DNA of 20,393 nucleotides from Methanosarcinales archaeon (GCA_030606635.1 JAUWGA010000006.1:1-20393), one strand, 5' to 3'. Counted from the first letter of the stretch, positions 1 to 7,909 are shown. The notes: a model not told the origin generated them from the sequence alone. A program made the numbers and translations.

Positions 1-364
1 GATGGCAGGTTTTCCTGAGCCAACGCACCATGAGATGATGGAGACGGTGTCGCTGGCACGAGAGATTCTGCCGGAGGACGTTGCGATACAGGTGCCGCCG
101 AACCTTACCGGATTTTATGACCTGATCAGGTGCGGGGCATCAGATCTCGGCGGTATATCGCCGTACACCATCGACTGGATCAATCCGGAGGCGAAGTGGC
201 CCCAGATATCCGAACTGGCAGGGAAACTCGGCGGGATCCGCCTCAAGGAGCGCCTCCCGATATACCCGCAGTACATACACGACCGCTGGTACGAGCGCGG
301 TTCGAGACTCGCAGACCTGATCGAACAGTATGCAGACAAGGAGGGGTACAGGGATGAATCGTGA
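1..364 (+). CDS. cofG: 7,8-didemethyl-8-hydroxy-5-deazariboflavin (FO) synthase subunit CofG, C-terminal part
   Basis: This is the last ~120 residues of the radical-SAM FO synthase subunit that, with CofH, makes the deazaflavin chromophore of coenzyme F420. The gene enters from outside the window, so the N-terminal CX3CX2C iron-sulfur motif is not visible, and the in-frame ATG at position 2 is internal. Family landmarks I recognise are VPPNL, a GASDLGGIS segment, the TIDWINPEAKWP stretch and the near-terminal ERLPIYPQY. These match the C-terminal part of CofG rather than CofH. The stop overlaps the next gene by 11 nt, so the two are probably co-transcribed. Presence of cofG implies F420-dependent metabolism, in line with a methanogen-type archaeon. 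Confidence 0.9.
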   Translation, partial: MAGFPEPTHHEMMETVSLAREILPEDVAIQVPPNLTGFYDLIRCGASDLGGISPYTIDWINPEAKWPQISELAGKLGGIRLKERLPIYPQYIHDRWYERGSRLADLIEQYADKEGYRDES

Positions 365-1529
365 CGCGGACGTTCTCGTGATCGGGGCAAGCCCGGCAGG
401 TATAAGCGCAGCACTTGCTGCTTCTGCACAGGATATCGATGTGACCTTAATTGAGCGAAAAAGTGGTATCGGCGATCCTCCGCATCCGGCAAACACGTTC
501 TTCCAGGGTATGTTTGATAAAACGAGCGAGATCGTCCACTCAGAGTATGTGATCCGGGAGATGACCGGCGCTGAGATCGTATCGCCAAGCGGCAGCAGGA
601 TCGTTGTCGATGCGCCCGGGTACATCATCGACCGGAAAAAATTCGATGAATATCACGCCAGAGAGCTGATAGGGCAGAACGTGGATATCCGCACAGGCGT
701 TACCGCTCATAACATCATCAAAAAGAATAAAAAGATCCAGACCAGCACCTCTGACCGGACATTCACGTCAGATATCGTGATAATCGCAGACGGCATCTCT
801 TCCCAGTTGTCCGCGCTTGCCGGGCTGCATCCGACAAAGTATCCGCACGATATCGCATGGGCGGTCGAAGCAGAGGTGGAAGCGGACGGGATCGGCGAAC
901 CCGACTTTTTCGAGTACCATGTCGGGAGCATCGCTCCTGGCTGGAAGGCGACATACTCGCCAGGCGGCGGCGATCGTGCGAATCTCGGGGTGTTTGTGCG
1001 GAGGCACGGGCAAGACGTTTCGAGATTCTTTGATTTGTGGCTGGAGCGATTCAAGAAACAAAAGAATATATCCGATCTGAGGATCATCAAGAAGTATACA
1101 GGCGGCGATCCGATCGCAACCATCCCGGATAAGATCGTATCGGCAGGAATCATGGTCACAGGCGGCGCAGCAGGGCAGTCCGGAATCGGTTACGGGATGC
1201 GTGCAGGCGAGATCTGCGGATCGGTGGCAGCAAAGGCGATAGCATCATCGAAGACGTCTGCGAAGGCGTTATCAGAATACCCGCGCCTCTGGGGGAAGGA
1301 ATTTGGAAGCGAGTACCGGCTCGGGCGGTCTGCCCTCGAAGCCCTGCGGAAGATGGATGATGCGGAGATCGACCGGCTGGTTGGTCTGTTTGCTGGCGAG
1401 AATGTTGGGCAGATTGTCGGAACCGGCTCGCCGACCTCAAAGGCGTTTCGGGTCATGCGGTTTATGCTGCGAAGAAAGCCAGTCTCCGCGCTTTCGTGCC
1501 TGCCGTCCCTTATCAGGGCTGGAATCTGA
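354..1529 (+). CDS. Geranylgeranyl reductase family flavoprotein
   Basis: A 391-residue FAD-dependent oxidoreductase of the geranylgeranyl / digeranylgeranylglycerophospholipid reductase family, which saturates isoprenoid chains of archaeal ether lipids. The N-terminus shows a Rossmann dinucleotide-binding motif (VLVIGASPAG, residues ~7-16) followed by an acidic end of beta-2 (IERKSG). A GGAAGQSGIGYGMRAGE segment near residue 275 corresponds to the second FAD-binding (GDAAG-like) motif, and LGVFV after a Gly-rich loop fits the substrate-domain motif. I chose the ATG at 354 because a GGAGGGG Shine-Dalgarno sits just upstream (around 341-347). An upstream in-frame ATG at 330 lies inside cofG and has no such site. 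Family assignment is firm, but the exact substrate (lipid, menaquinone side chain or other) cannot be told from sequence alone. Confidence 0.82.
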   Translation: MNRDADVLVIGASPAGISAALAASAQDIDVTLIERKSGIGDPPHPANTFFQGMFDKTSEIVHSEYVIREMTGAEIVSPSGSRIVVDAPGYIIDRKKFDEYHARELIGQNVDIRTGVTAHNIIKKNKKIQTSTSDRTFTSDIVIIADGISSQLSALAGLHPTKYPHDIAWAVEAEVEADGIGEPDFFEYHVGSIAPGWKATYSPGGGDRANLGVFVRRHGQDVSRFFDLWLERFKKQKNISDLRIIKKYTGGDPIATIPDKIVSAGIMVTGGAAGQSGIGYGMRAGEICGSVAAKAIASSKTSAKALSEYPRLWGKEFGSEYRLGRSALEALRKMDDAEIDRLVGLFAGENVGQIVGTGSPTSKAFRVMRFMLRRKPVSALSCLPSLIRAGI

Positions 1530-1627
1530 CTCTTCTGAAAGTAAACCACGCGGAAACACAGCAGAACACAACAGTTAATTTAACGTACTTTCATACCGTA
1601 TAATCTTGAAGAGAGGTAGCAGGTCAC

Positions 1628-2785
1628 ATGCCCACGAAGAAGGACTATTATGAGATCATCGGGGTCCAGAAGGACGCTAATGAGAACGAGATCAAGAAAG
1701 CATACCGGAAACTGGCGATGCAGTATCACCCTGACAGAAATAAAGAGCCAGAAGCAGAAGATAAGTTTAAAGAGATCTCAGAGGCGTACGGGGTGTTGTC
1801 TGATCCTGAAAAGCGGAAACAGTACGACCGGTTCGGGCATGCCGGTATCGATGCGCAGTACACACAGGAAGACATCTTCGGGAGTACCAACTTCGAAGAC
1901 ATCTTCAGAGGGTTTGGTGGCGGCGGTGCAGGCGGGGGCAGAAGCGTCTTCGAGGCTTTCTTTGGTGGCGGCGGTGCGCGACGGGGTCCGGAGCGCGGTT
2001 CGGATCTGAGGTATGACCTGCGCATATCGCTTGAGGATGCTGCAACAGGCATCGAGAAGAAGGCAGAGGTGATGCACACAGGAACGTGCGATGTCTGCAA
2101 GGGAACTGGCGCAAAACCCGGCACAACTTCGAAGACCTGCACGCACTGCCACGGCACCGGGCAGATCAGTCAAGCGAGGCGTACGCCATTTGGGCAGTTC
2201 ATCACATCCACCCCGTGCCCACACTGTAGCGGCACAGGCAAGATCATCGAATCCCCGTGCAGTTCCTGCAACGGCAGAGGCAGGGTACGCCGCCCCAGGA
2301 CGCTCTCGATCCGTATTCCGGCTGGCATCGGGTCAGGAGATCGGATACCCCACCGGGGCGAAGGAGATGCAGGGGTGAGAGGCGGTCCCCCCGGAGACCT
2401 GTACATCTTCGTGCATATCGATCCGCATCCGGCATTCAAGCGCGACGGGAATAACATCCTGTATGAACTGCCGATCCGTTTCACGCAGGCTGCACTCGGC
2501 GACGAGGTTCTAGTGCCGACACTGCACGGCGACGTGCGGATGAAGATTCCTGCAGGCACTCATTCCGGTTCGACCCTCCGTCTGCGCGGCAAGGGGATGC
2601 CAAAACTCCACGGGCTCGGGAAAGGAGACCAACTCGTGAAAGTCGGGGTCGTTGTTCCAACACGCCTCTCCGCACGGGAACGGGAACTGCTCACCGAACT
2701 ACGGGGTATAGAGGATAAAACCCCAACCAAAGGTGAAAAGAAGCATAAGGGGATATTCGGAAAGGTGAAGGACGCGTTCGTATGA
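1628..2785 (+). CDS. dnaJ: Chaperone DnaJ (Hsp40, type I)
   Basis: A 385-residue complete type I J-protein that stimulates DnaK ATPase and delivers unfolded clients. The J domain (1-70) carries HPD at 34-36. A Gly/Phe-rich linker spans about 85-118. Four CxxCxGxG-type zinc motifs have cysteines at 154/157, 171/174, 197/200 and 211/214 (the last reads CSSCNGRG). The C-terminal beta domains follow. The start has an AGAGGT Shine-Dalgarno ~10 nt upstream. dnaK and grpE are absent from the window; in many archaea they lie next to dnaJ, either just upstream or elsewhere. Neither neighbour is a chaperone gene, so dnaJ appears to stand alone or to be the last gene of a split locus. The preceding 98-nt gap is AT-rich and could hold its promoter. 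Confidence 0.97.
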   Translation: MPTKKDYYEIIGVQKDANENEIKKAYRKLAMQYHPDRNKEPEAEDKFKEISEAYGVLSDPEKRKQYDRFGHAGIDAQYTQEDIFGSTNFEDIFRGFGGGGAGGGRSVFEAFFGGGGARRGPERGSDLRYDLRISLEDAATGIEKKAEVMHTGTCDVCKGTGAKPGTTSKTCTHCHGTGQISQARRTPFGQFITSTPCPHCSGTGKIIESPCSSCNGRGRVRRPRTLSIRIPAGIGSGDRIPHRGEGDAGVRGGPPGDLYIFVHIDPHPAFKRDGNNILYELPIRFTQAALGDEVLVPTLHGDVRMKIPAGTHSGSTLRLRGKGMPKLHGLGKGDQLVKVGVVVPTRLSARERELLTELRGIEDKTPTKGEKKHKGIFGKVKDAFV

Positions 2786-2815
2786 ATTAGATCCTCCGGG
2801 TCTGCCGCGGTTTGT

Positions 2816-2879
2816 TGGGGCGATATAGTACCTGTGATTTGGCTTCTTGTCAAGTGTCAGGGACGGTCAAGTCGCCCCA
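2816..2879. other. 8-bp inverted repeat upstream of CBS-domain gene
   Basis: TGGGGCGA at 2816-2823 and TCGCCCCA at 2872-2879 are perfect reverse complements separated by 48 nt. A T.G pair could extend the stem inward by one. The right arm lies just before an AT-rich element (about 2881-2892, AAAATCTATTAG) that sits ~26-38 nt upstream of the CBS gene ATG and resembles an archaeal TATA box. The repeat could be a structured 3' end of the dnaJ transcript or a bipartite operator. It lacks the oligo-T run of a simple terminator. Confidence 0.35.
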
Positions 2880-2918
2880 TGAAAATCTATTAGTAGAATT
2901 ACGAACGATCCCCAAACA

Positions 2919-3356
2919 ATGGCAGTGGATTATGCAAAGATTAGTGTAGCCGAGATCATGACACGGGACGTTGTGACCGTCATCGAGGAGACCACAATCG
3001 AGGATCTGCTCGGGTTATTTGGGGAGCATCACTACCACAGCTATCCGGTCGTAACGGAAACCGGTGAACTCTCAGGAATCATCAGCGAGGATATCGTTCT
3101 GGAGATCCTGCTGTTTGGCCGGATACCTGCGTCAGGACATACGCATCTGTCAGCAGTACGGGCACTTGGCGATGACGCAAGCGGGATCATGATGCCATAT
3201 CCGGTAACCGTCTCCCCTGATACCAGTCTATCCGAAACCGCGGACCTGATGCTCAGGCATCGTGTCGATCGCGTCTGCGTGGTCGATTCCGGAAAACTCA
3301 TCGGCATTCTATCAAAGAGGGACATCGTCAATGAGATCTGCAAACGAAGAGACTGA
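2919..3356 (+). CDS. Two-CBS-domain regulatory protein
   Basis: A 145-residue soluble protein made almost entirely of a Bateman module. CBS1 spans about residues 8-65 and opens with an IMTRDVVTV segment. CBS2 spans about 88-143 and contains MMPYPVTVSPDTSLSETA and ends in LIGILSKRDIV. Such modules bind adenosine nucleotides and regulate partner proteins. The next gene, a cation/proton antiporter, starts 3 nt after the stop, so this protein is probably a nucleotide-sensing regulator of that transporter; that is inference from position. No strong Shine-Dalgarno precedes the ATG, and a TATA-like element ~30 nt upstream suggests a leaderless transcript. The ligand cannot be read from the sequence. 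Confidence 0.9.
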   Translation: MAVDYAKISVAEIMTRDVVTVIEETTIEDLLGLFGEHHYHSYPVVTETGELSGIISEDIVLEILLFGRIPASGHTHLSAVRALGDDASGIMMPYPVTVSPDTSLSETADLMLRHRVDRVCVVDSGKLIGILSKRDIVNEICKRRD

Positions 3357-3359
3357 AAC

Positions 3360-4547
3360 ATGCACGCACTACTGGCGCTTCTCCTGATCCTATTTCTGGC
3401 AAAGGTATTTGGGGAACTGGTCGAGCGGGCAGGTTTTCCGAGCATCCTTGGCGAGATCGTCGCAGGCATCGTCTTCGGACTACTCTTCCTGCGTCCTGAT
3501 AACGAGGCGCTGCTATTCTTCAGTGAACTCGGCGCCATATTCCTATTGTTCACTGCCGGATACAAGGAGATCAACCTGCGAGAACTGAAGACGGCATCGA
3601 GGATGGCGCTGATCCCGACCATATCGCAGGTGCTGGTTGCATTCGGCTTTGGGTTTCTGCTCGGCGCCATATTCGATTTCTCACAGATGGCACGTCTCTT
3701 CCTGGGGGTTGCATTCAGCATAACCAGCATCGGCGTGTCGGTAAGGACGCTGATCGATCTCGACTATCTATCAAAGAAGATCGGCTCGACGATGCTTGCA
3801 TCTGCAATCCTTGATGACCTCATCGGAATTTTCATGCTCTCGGTGGTGATCTCCATAGCGACCTACCAGCAGATACCAGCAGGCATGGAGATACTGGTCA
3901 TAGCAGGCAAGATGATCGGCTTCATAGCCATCATGGCAGTCCTCGGGCGTGTAGTCTTTCCGGTGCTGTTTACGTACATACACCGGATGCGCGTGAAGGA
4001 GTCGATCTTTGCGTTTGTGGTCATGATCGCACTATTCTCTGCATACCTTGCCGAAGCGTTCGGTCTTCATGCGGTGATCGGGGCATTCATCGGCGGGGCA
4101 TGTCTGTCGAGTGTGCCGCTTGCGAAGATCGAGGATGTTCAGAGCAAGGTTTCCGGCATCGCTTACGGGATATTCATACCGATCTTCTTTGCGTTCATCG
4201 GGCTATCTGTCGATCCGGCTGCGATACAGGCGGCAGGACTCTTCGCACTCCTCGTAATCGTGATGGCACTCTCAGGAAAACTTATCGGAGGATTTATAGG
4301 GTCGCGGATCGCGGGTTTCGACTCCTACGACAGTCTGATCTTCGGTGTCGGAGTGATGCCGAGAGCGGGCATCGAACTTGTGGTGATATCGGCTGGCAGG
4401 AGTATGGGCATCATCGGGGATGAGATCTTCTCTGCGATCGTCCTGATGGTTGCAGTCTCGGTTATAGTCTCTCCCGTGATGCTTAAATTCGCAATCGGAC
4501 TTTCGGAGCGACGCATCACCCCAGAATCCACAGCACGGCAGGCGTGA
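3360..4547 (+). CDS. Cation/proton antiporter, CPA2 (Kef/NapA-like) family
   Basis: A 395-residue integral membrane protein of about 12 helices with no cytoplasmic TrkA/RCK domain. It starts with a hydrophobic helix and the typical FGELVERAGFPSILGEIVAG segment of the Na+/H+ exchanger domain. A SAILDDLIGIFML segment (~residues 143-155) holds the paired aspartates expected at the ion-binding site of electrogenic CPA2 exchangers. A GAFIGGACLSS motif and a late GVMPRAGIELVVIS helix also fit. It probably exchanges Na+ or K+ for H+ across the cytoplasmic membrane. The CBS protein encoded immediately upstream may supply the regulatory domain that Kef proteins carry in cis. The 3' end overlaps the convergent SpoIIM-like gene by 32 nt. 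Confidence 0.9.
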   Translation: MHALLALLLILFLAKVFGELVERAGFPSILGEIVAGIVFGLLFLRPDNEALLFFSELGAIFLLFTAGYKEINLRELKTASRMALIPTISQVLVAFGFGFLLGAIFDFSQMARLFLGVAFSITSIGVSVRTLIDLDYLSKKIGSTMLASAILDDLIGIFMLSVVISIATYQQIPAGMEILVIAGKMIGFIAIMAVLGRVVFPVLFTYIHRMRVKESIFAFVVMIALFSAYLAEAFGLHAVIGAFIGGACLSSVPLAKIEDVQSKVSGIAYGIFIPIFFAFIGLSVDPAAIQAAGLFALLVIVMALSGKLIGGFIGSRIAGFDSYDSLIFGVGVMPRAGIELVVISAGRSMGIIGDEIFSAIVLMVAVSVIVSPVMLKFAIGLSERRITPESTARQA

Positions 4548-5082
4548 TGAACGTCTCGATTACGGCTGCTACGAACAGGAGTGGGAGAATCCATCTGAAA
4601 TAGTAGGATATCGACCACTTAAGCGGGGATAGAATCTCTTCAGTGGATATCTTGCCGCTTATCCGGAGCAGCACCATCATTCCAATACGCGTTCCGAGAG
4701 CAGCGCTTAAGATAATCATCGGAAGTTCGATTATGCCGTGCGGCAGGATCGCTGCTGCAACGTACAGAGGACCTTCTATGCGTGCAGACTCGCACATAAC
4801 GATGCCGAGAATGTATCCGTTAAACACGATGAACATGATCGGAACGATCACGAGTGTCCCAAGCACGATTGCAAGAAAACTCTTGATTGCATTATTTAGA
4901 AATATAGCAAATAAGATCAGGACCGGGTCCAGATCCATGATCCAGCCAAGTTCATCGGATAGTTCCTGCATAACCCTTGCGGATTCATACGGATTCGAGA
5001 CCGCATACAGGCATCCTGATATCACCGAGACCACAAAGATCACTGTCACGAGTATGATGCACTTCTTAAGCATCCCGATCAC
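4516..5082 (-). CDS. Stage II sporulation protein M (SpoIIM)-like membrane protein
   Basis: A 188-residue membrane protein with about five helices. Family features are FLNNAIKSF near residue 62, a helix ending in NGYILGIV, and the signature PHGIIELPMIILSAALG around 113-129. Archaea do not sporulate; these relatives of SpoIIM are integral membrane proteins of unknown role. The start is GTG at 5082, which overlaps the DUF63 stop as GTGA, so translation is likely coupled. An ATG three codons downstream (5073) is an alternative. Its 3' end runs 32 nt into the end of the convergent antiporter gene. Confidence 0.83.
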   Translation of the reverse strand: MIGMLKKCIILVTVIFVVSVISGCLYAVSNPYESARVMQELSDELGWIMDLDPVLILFAIFLNNAIKSFLAIVLGTLVIVPIMFIVFNGYILGIVMCESARIEGPLYVAAAILPHGIIELPMIILSAALGTRIGMMVLLRISGKISTEEILSPLKWSISYYFRWILPLLFVAAVIETFITPAVLWILG

Positions 5083-5906
5083 GCCCCAAAGAGGATCAGA
5101 ATCGTGTTTCTACACCCCGGAGCTAATCCGAGCACGAGAACTACAAGTTTCAGCAGATCGCGCAGTTCGATCTCATCAAACTCGCTATCGATTAGATAGA
5201 GCATTGGAATTAACAGTAGCAGTTTGAGTGGATACATCACAGCACCGGTGCCTGTGAGATCGATTAAGTAATTCTCAACCACGTGCTTACCAGAATAACC
5301 CGTAAGAACGTCGATGGCAACTGTTGTCGAGGATGCGTCAAGCAGATGCGCTCCAAGAATTGCTATATTAAACCTGCCGCGCAAAAATTCGATCTTTGCG
5401 AACCCCGCACCCACATAGATCGATGCGGCGATTAACACAGTGAGCGCCACTATGAGCAGTGCTTCCAGAGGATGCGCGATGCCTTCACTCCAGAACAGCA
5501 CACCGAAATTCAAGGACGTAAGACCGAGTCCGATGACGGCGAATGATATATAGTATCGCTCTTTATAAATACGAAGCGATAGAAGAAGTGATACCATCGT
5601 AATGGCGAACACAGCAAAATATATATTTGGAGTTATAAAGATGTATTTGAGCGGAGGGGCAAAGATATCGGCATCCTCAAGAACGCGAAGACTCGATCCG
5701 AACAGGACGTAGCAGACTACCCCTATGACAAAACGCTGGTCGATCGTAACACCCAAACGTTTGAAAACCTTAAGCGAATGGAGGGCATAGACACAGAGAA
5801 CGAGCACCATCGCCCACGTGAGAGTGTTTACTATGTTGTACCCGGAATCGGTCACGATCGGATCCACGTAATGTGTGGTTATGAATTCCTGTATCTCTGA
5901 CAGCAT
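5079..5906 (-). CDS. DUF63 family membrane protein
   Basis: A 275-residue polytopic protein with roughly seven to eight hydrophobic segments. It belongs to the archaeal DUF63 family, recognised by FGSSLRVLEDADIF near residue 70, the LLDASSTTVAID segment near the middle of the C-terminal half, and the closing LAPGCRNTILILFGA. Its function is unknown. A GGAG Shine-Dalgarno lies upstream of the ATG. It leads a two-gene overlapping unit with the SpoIIM-like gene. Both are membrane proteins, so they may act together, but nothing in the sequence shows how. It is divergent from the DUF504 gene across a 58-nt gap. Confidence 0.88.
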   Translation of the reverse strand: MLSEIQEFITTHYVDPIVTDSGYNIVNTLTWAMVLVLCVYALHSLKVFKRLGVTIDQRFVIGVVCYVLFGSSLRVLEDADIFAPPLKYIFITPNIYFAVFAITMVSLLLSLRIYKERYYISFAVIGLGLTSLNFGVLFWSEGIAHPLEALLIVALTVLIAASIYVGAGFAKIEFLRGRFNIAILGAHLLDASSTTVAIDVLTGYSGKHVVENYLIDLTGTGAVMYPLKLLLLIPMLYLIDSEFDEIELRDLLKLVVLVLGLAPGCRNTILILFGA

Positions 5907-5928
5907 GGTGCCTGCTCCGTTATCGTAG

Positions 5929-5940
5929 AATTAAATATAC
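5929..5940. promoter_or_regulatory. Shared AT-rich promoter element between divergent DUF63 and DUF504 genes
   Basis: The 58-nt divergent gap contains one clear AT-rich core (AATTAAATATAC), nearly centred between the two start codons (about 23-25 nt from each edge). Read on either strand it resembles a TATA box, so it could serve both genes. This is based on composition and spacing only. Confidence 0.4.
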
Positions 5941-5964
5941 GGTAAGAGGGATAAAGCGATTGGT

Positions 5965-6243
5965 GTGCCTGCAATAAATATCCGGTCGAAACGTCCGAAA
6001 GACGTCTTAAATGAGATCAAGTGGCGCGGCTACCAGATGCACGAATGCACGATCTACTACCTGCACAGGGGCGCGCCCGATGATACCCGGATCGTTAGGG
6101 GCTCTGAGATCACAAGTCTTGGCAATTCGTTCTTCACGCTCGAAAACAGCTCCAGCATCCCGTACCACCGGATACGGCGGATCGAGTACGGAGGCAAGGT
6201 CGTCTACCAGAAGGGGCAGGGGCAGGATGAGCCCGTCCAATAA
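5965..6243 (+). CDS. DUF504 / UPF0248 family protein
   Basis: A 92-residue soluble protein with a GTG start. It matches the archaeal DUF504 (UPF0248) family: RPKDVLNEIKWR at the N-terminus, YYLHRGAPDD in the centre, SFFTLENSSSIPYHRIRRIEY and GGKVVYQK near the end. The family is common in Euryarchaeota, is often found near RNA-processing genes, and has no established function that I can state. No close Shine-Dalgarno precedes the GTG, and an AT-rich TATA-like element lies about 25-35 nt upstream, so the transcript may be leaderless. The last few residues (GQGQDEPVQ) are polar and probably disordered. Confidence 0.85.
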   Translation: MPAINIRSKRPKDVLNEIKWRGYQMHECTIYYLHRGAPDDTRIVRGSEITSLGNSFFTLENSSSIPYHRIRRIEYGGKVVYQKGQGQDEPVQ

Positions 6244-6292
6244 GGTTAATACGATACGGATTAAAATGATACTTGGTACTCGGGGGTAAACG

Positions 6293-7171
6293 ATGAAGAA
6301 AGAATTAAAAATAACAAAGAGAACCGCATTTATTCTGATCCTGGTCCTTGTATCCGCTGTGGTCCTGGGGGTCGGGATTAAAGACCGGTTATCGCAGCAG
6401 GGCGGGGATGGTAACTACGTAGCCCCGACTCCCACGCCGGAAAGCGCGTCGGTATGGGACGTCTTCGATGATGAAGAGCCGGCTGCGGGCAATGAATCCG
6501 GCGAGCAGGACATGGGTGAAAGTGAGTCGCTGCCGCCGGCAGAACCTGGGATTGAGCTGACCAGCGCCCACGCCGAACTTGAAACCGAGCCTGCGATACT
6601 CGATAGCGATCTTATATGGTTCGATGATCGGTACGCGAGCTGCTATGATCGTGAAACCGATCTCTGGCTAGTATATGAGGCGAGTTTCGGCGAAGACATC
6701 TTTGGTGACCGAATTGTGTACCGTTACGATGCCGCAGACTCGCGCTGGGAATCGTTTGCAAGCAAGTCGCCTGATGAAATCTGGATGATCAAGAGCCAGA
6801 TCATACCGTCGGGGGATATGCTGTATCTGTTCCAGCGGAATAACACAACATGGATTGAGCATACGAAGGAAGGGTCTACGCTCGAACTCGGCAGCGGCAG
6901 GGTATGGTGGAGCGAAGGCGGAGCAGATTGTTACGATGGCTTGCGCACGATCGACTCATCGATATCGGTAGGGGATGGTCGTTTCTCATGCACGGTAAAC
7001 GGCGGCATCCCACCGATCAAGTATGACTGGCGGTCTAGTATAGACGGGCAGATCGGGGATGCAAGTTCGTTTGATCTGGAACTCTCGAATGGCACGCACA
7101 GAATCACATTTGTTGTCACGGATGCAAGCGGCAGGACAGCTACGGATACAGCGGAAGTGACGATCACCTGA
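6293..7171 (+). CDS. Membrane-anchored surface protein with C-terminal PKD-like domain
   Basis: A 292-residue protein not assignable to a named family. A basic N-terminus is followed by one transmembrane segment (~11-27, ILILVLVSAVVLGVG), most simply a signal anchor with the rest outside the cell. Residues ~40-100 form a Pro/Thr/Glu/Asp-rich low-complexity stalk (starting APTPTPES). A unique central region (~105-220) is rich in Trp, Tyr and Asp. The last ~75 residues look like a PKD/Ig-like beta-sandwich: VNGGIPPIKYDW, GTHRITFVVTDASG and a terminal TAEVTIT. PKD domains usually mediate adhesion or surface display. A GGGGGT Shine-Dalgarno sits ~6 nt upstream of the ATG. The gene is tail-to-tail with the small ORF at 7164-7295. 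Confidence 0.75.
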   Translation: MKKELKITKRTAFILILVLVSAVVLGVGIKDRLSQQGGDGNYVAPTPTPESASVWDVFDDEEPAAGNESGEQDMGESESLPPAEPGIELTSAHAELETEPAILDSDLIWFDDRYASCYDRETDLWLVYEASFGEDIFGDRIVYRYDAADSRWESFASKSPDEIWMIKSQIIPSGDMLYLFQRNNTTWIEHTKEGSTLELGSGRVWWSEGGADCYDGLRTIDSSISVGDGRFSCTVNGGIPPIKYDWRSSIDGQIGDASSFDLELSNGTHRITFVVTDASGRTATDTAEVTIT

Positions 7172-7295
7172 GTTCGATTCTGCCAGTAATCAGAAGATAC
7201 ATAAGGACGTATCCAAGTACGAGCATGGCGATCGAGATGATCCATGCCCACTTGAGTAGCCCTCCCCGAAGTTCAGGATCATTCGCATCGATCAT
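7164..7295 (-). CDS. Small single-span membrane protein after atpD (possible AhaG-like)
   Basis: A 43-codon ORF read by hand: ATG at 7295-7293, TGA at 7166-7164. Its start overlaps the atpD stop as ATGA, the coupling signature used elsewhere in this window. The product begins with a polar stretch (MIDANDPELRGG), then has one hydrophobic helix (about residues 17-37, LVLGYVLMYLLI inside it), and ends with a short basic tail. The Methanosarcina A-type ATPase operon ends with a small gene (ahaG) after ahaD; this ORF occupies that place. Homology to AhaG is not shown and is inference from position only. The predicted helix and the exact overlap argue against chance. It overlaps the end of the convergent PKD gene by 8 nt. 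Confidence 0.6.
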   Translation of the reverse strand: MIDANDPELRGGLLKWAWIISIAMLVLGYVLMYLLITGRIELR

Positions 7296-7909
7296 GCCTT
7301 GATCCGCTTCAGCCGGAAGGTGTTTTCGCGCTCCATCTCTTCGAGGCGCAGTTCGATGAACCGCTCTGCCTCGGTTAGTTCAGGAATCACCTTGAACTCG
7401 AGCGCGTTGACCCTCCGCTTGGTCCGTTCGATGTCGTCGAGCAGTTTCTTTATCGCGGTCTCGATCTCGGCAGCAACGATTATCTTTTCAACGAGTGCCT
7501 CATGCGACTCGACCGCCTCATCGAGGCATGAACTCGTCCCTATGATGCCGTAGCCACGCTCGCAGAGATCTTTTTGTACCTGGGAGGATTCAATCTTCGG
7601 AACCACCACGCCCATCACGTTCTTGCTCTCGAGTTCGATATGCGGAACATCCTTGAGTGCGAATGCGATCGATTTTATTGCAACCGCGCCCTCTACCGCC
7701 TTTGCAAGCCCTATCTTCTCGTTCGCAAGCGTATAAGCAGAATCGAGTTCGGATCTAACATTCTTCGCCCTATGAAGCAGCTCAAAAAACTCCAGAATGA
7801 GACCGTCGCGCTTCATCTTCAGCAGCTTGTGCCCACTCCCTGCGAGTTTGATCTTCTTTTTCAGTTCTATGAGTTCGGATCGAGTTGGTTTTATGTCCCG
7901 GATCGCCAT
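7292..7909 (-). CDS. atpD: A-type (V/A-type) ATP synthase subunit D
   Basis: A 205-residue central-stalk subunit of the archaeal A1Ao ATP synthase, the coiled-coil rotor shaft inside the A3B3 head. The N-terminus IKPTRSELIELKKKIKLA and GHKLLKMKRDGLI are strongly conserved in subunit D. The C-terminus has the long helix with TKRRVNALEFKVIPEL. An AGGTAGG Shine-Dalgarno precedes the ATG. The usual neighbour, subunit B, is absent: the gene begins 18 nt after the stop of a secreted-protein gene, so subunit D has been separated from the catalytic-subunit genes. The length and motifs look intact, so it should be functional. Confidence 0.96.
   Translation of the reverse strand: MAIRDIKPTRSELIELKKKIKLAGSGHKLLKMKRDGLILEFFELLHRAKNVRSELDSAYTLANEKIGLAKAVEGAVAIKSIAFALKDVPHIELESKNVMGVVVPKIESSQVQKDLCERGYGIIGTSSCLDEAVESHEALVEKIIVAAEIETAIKKLLDDIERTKRRVNALEFKVIPELTEAERFIELRLEEMERENTFRLKRIKA

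Noticed and set aside
3041..3730. 229-codon minus-strand ORF across the CBS and antiporter genes
   Set aside because: It is antisense to two well-supported genes and is rich in Ser/Arg with no known motifs.
4643..5227. 194-codon plus-strand ORF opposite SpoIIM-like and DUF63
   Set aside because: It runs antisense to two recognisable membrane families and has no plausible domain.
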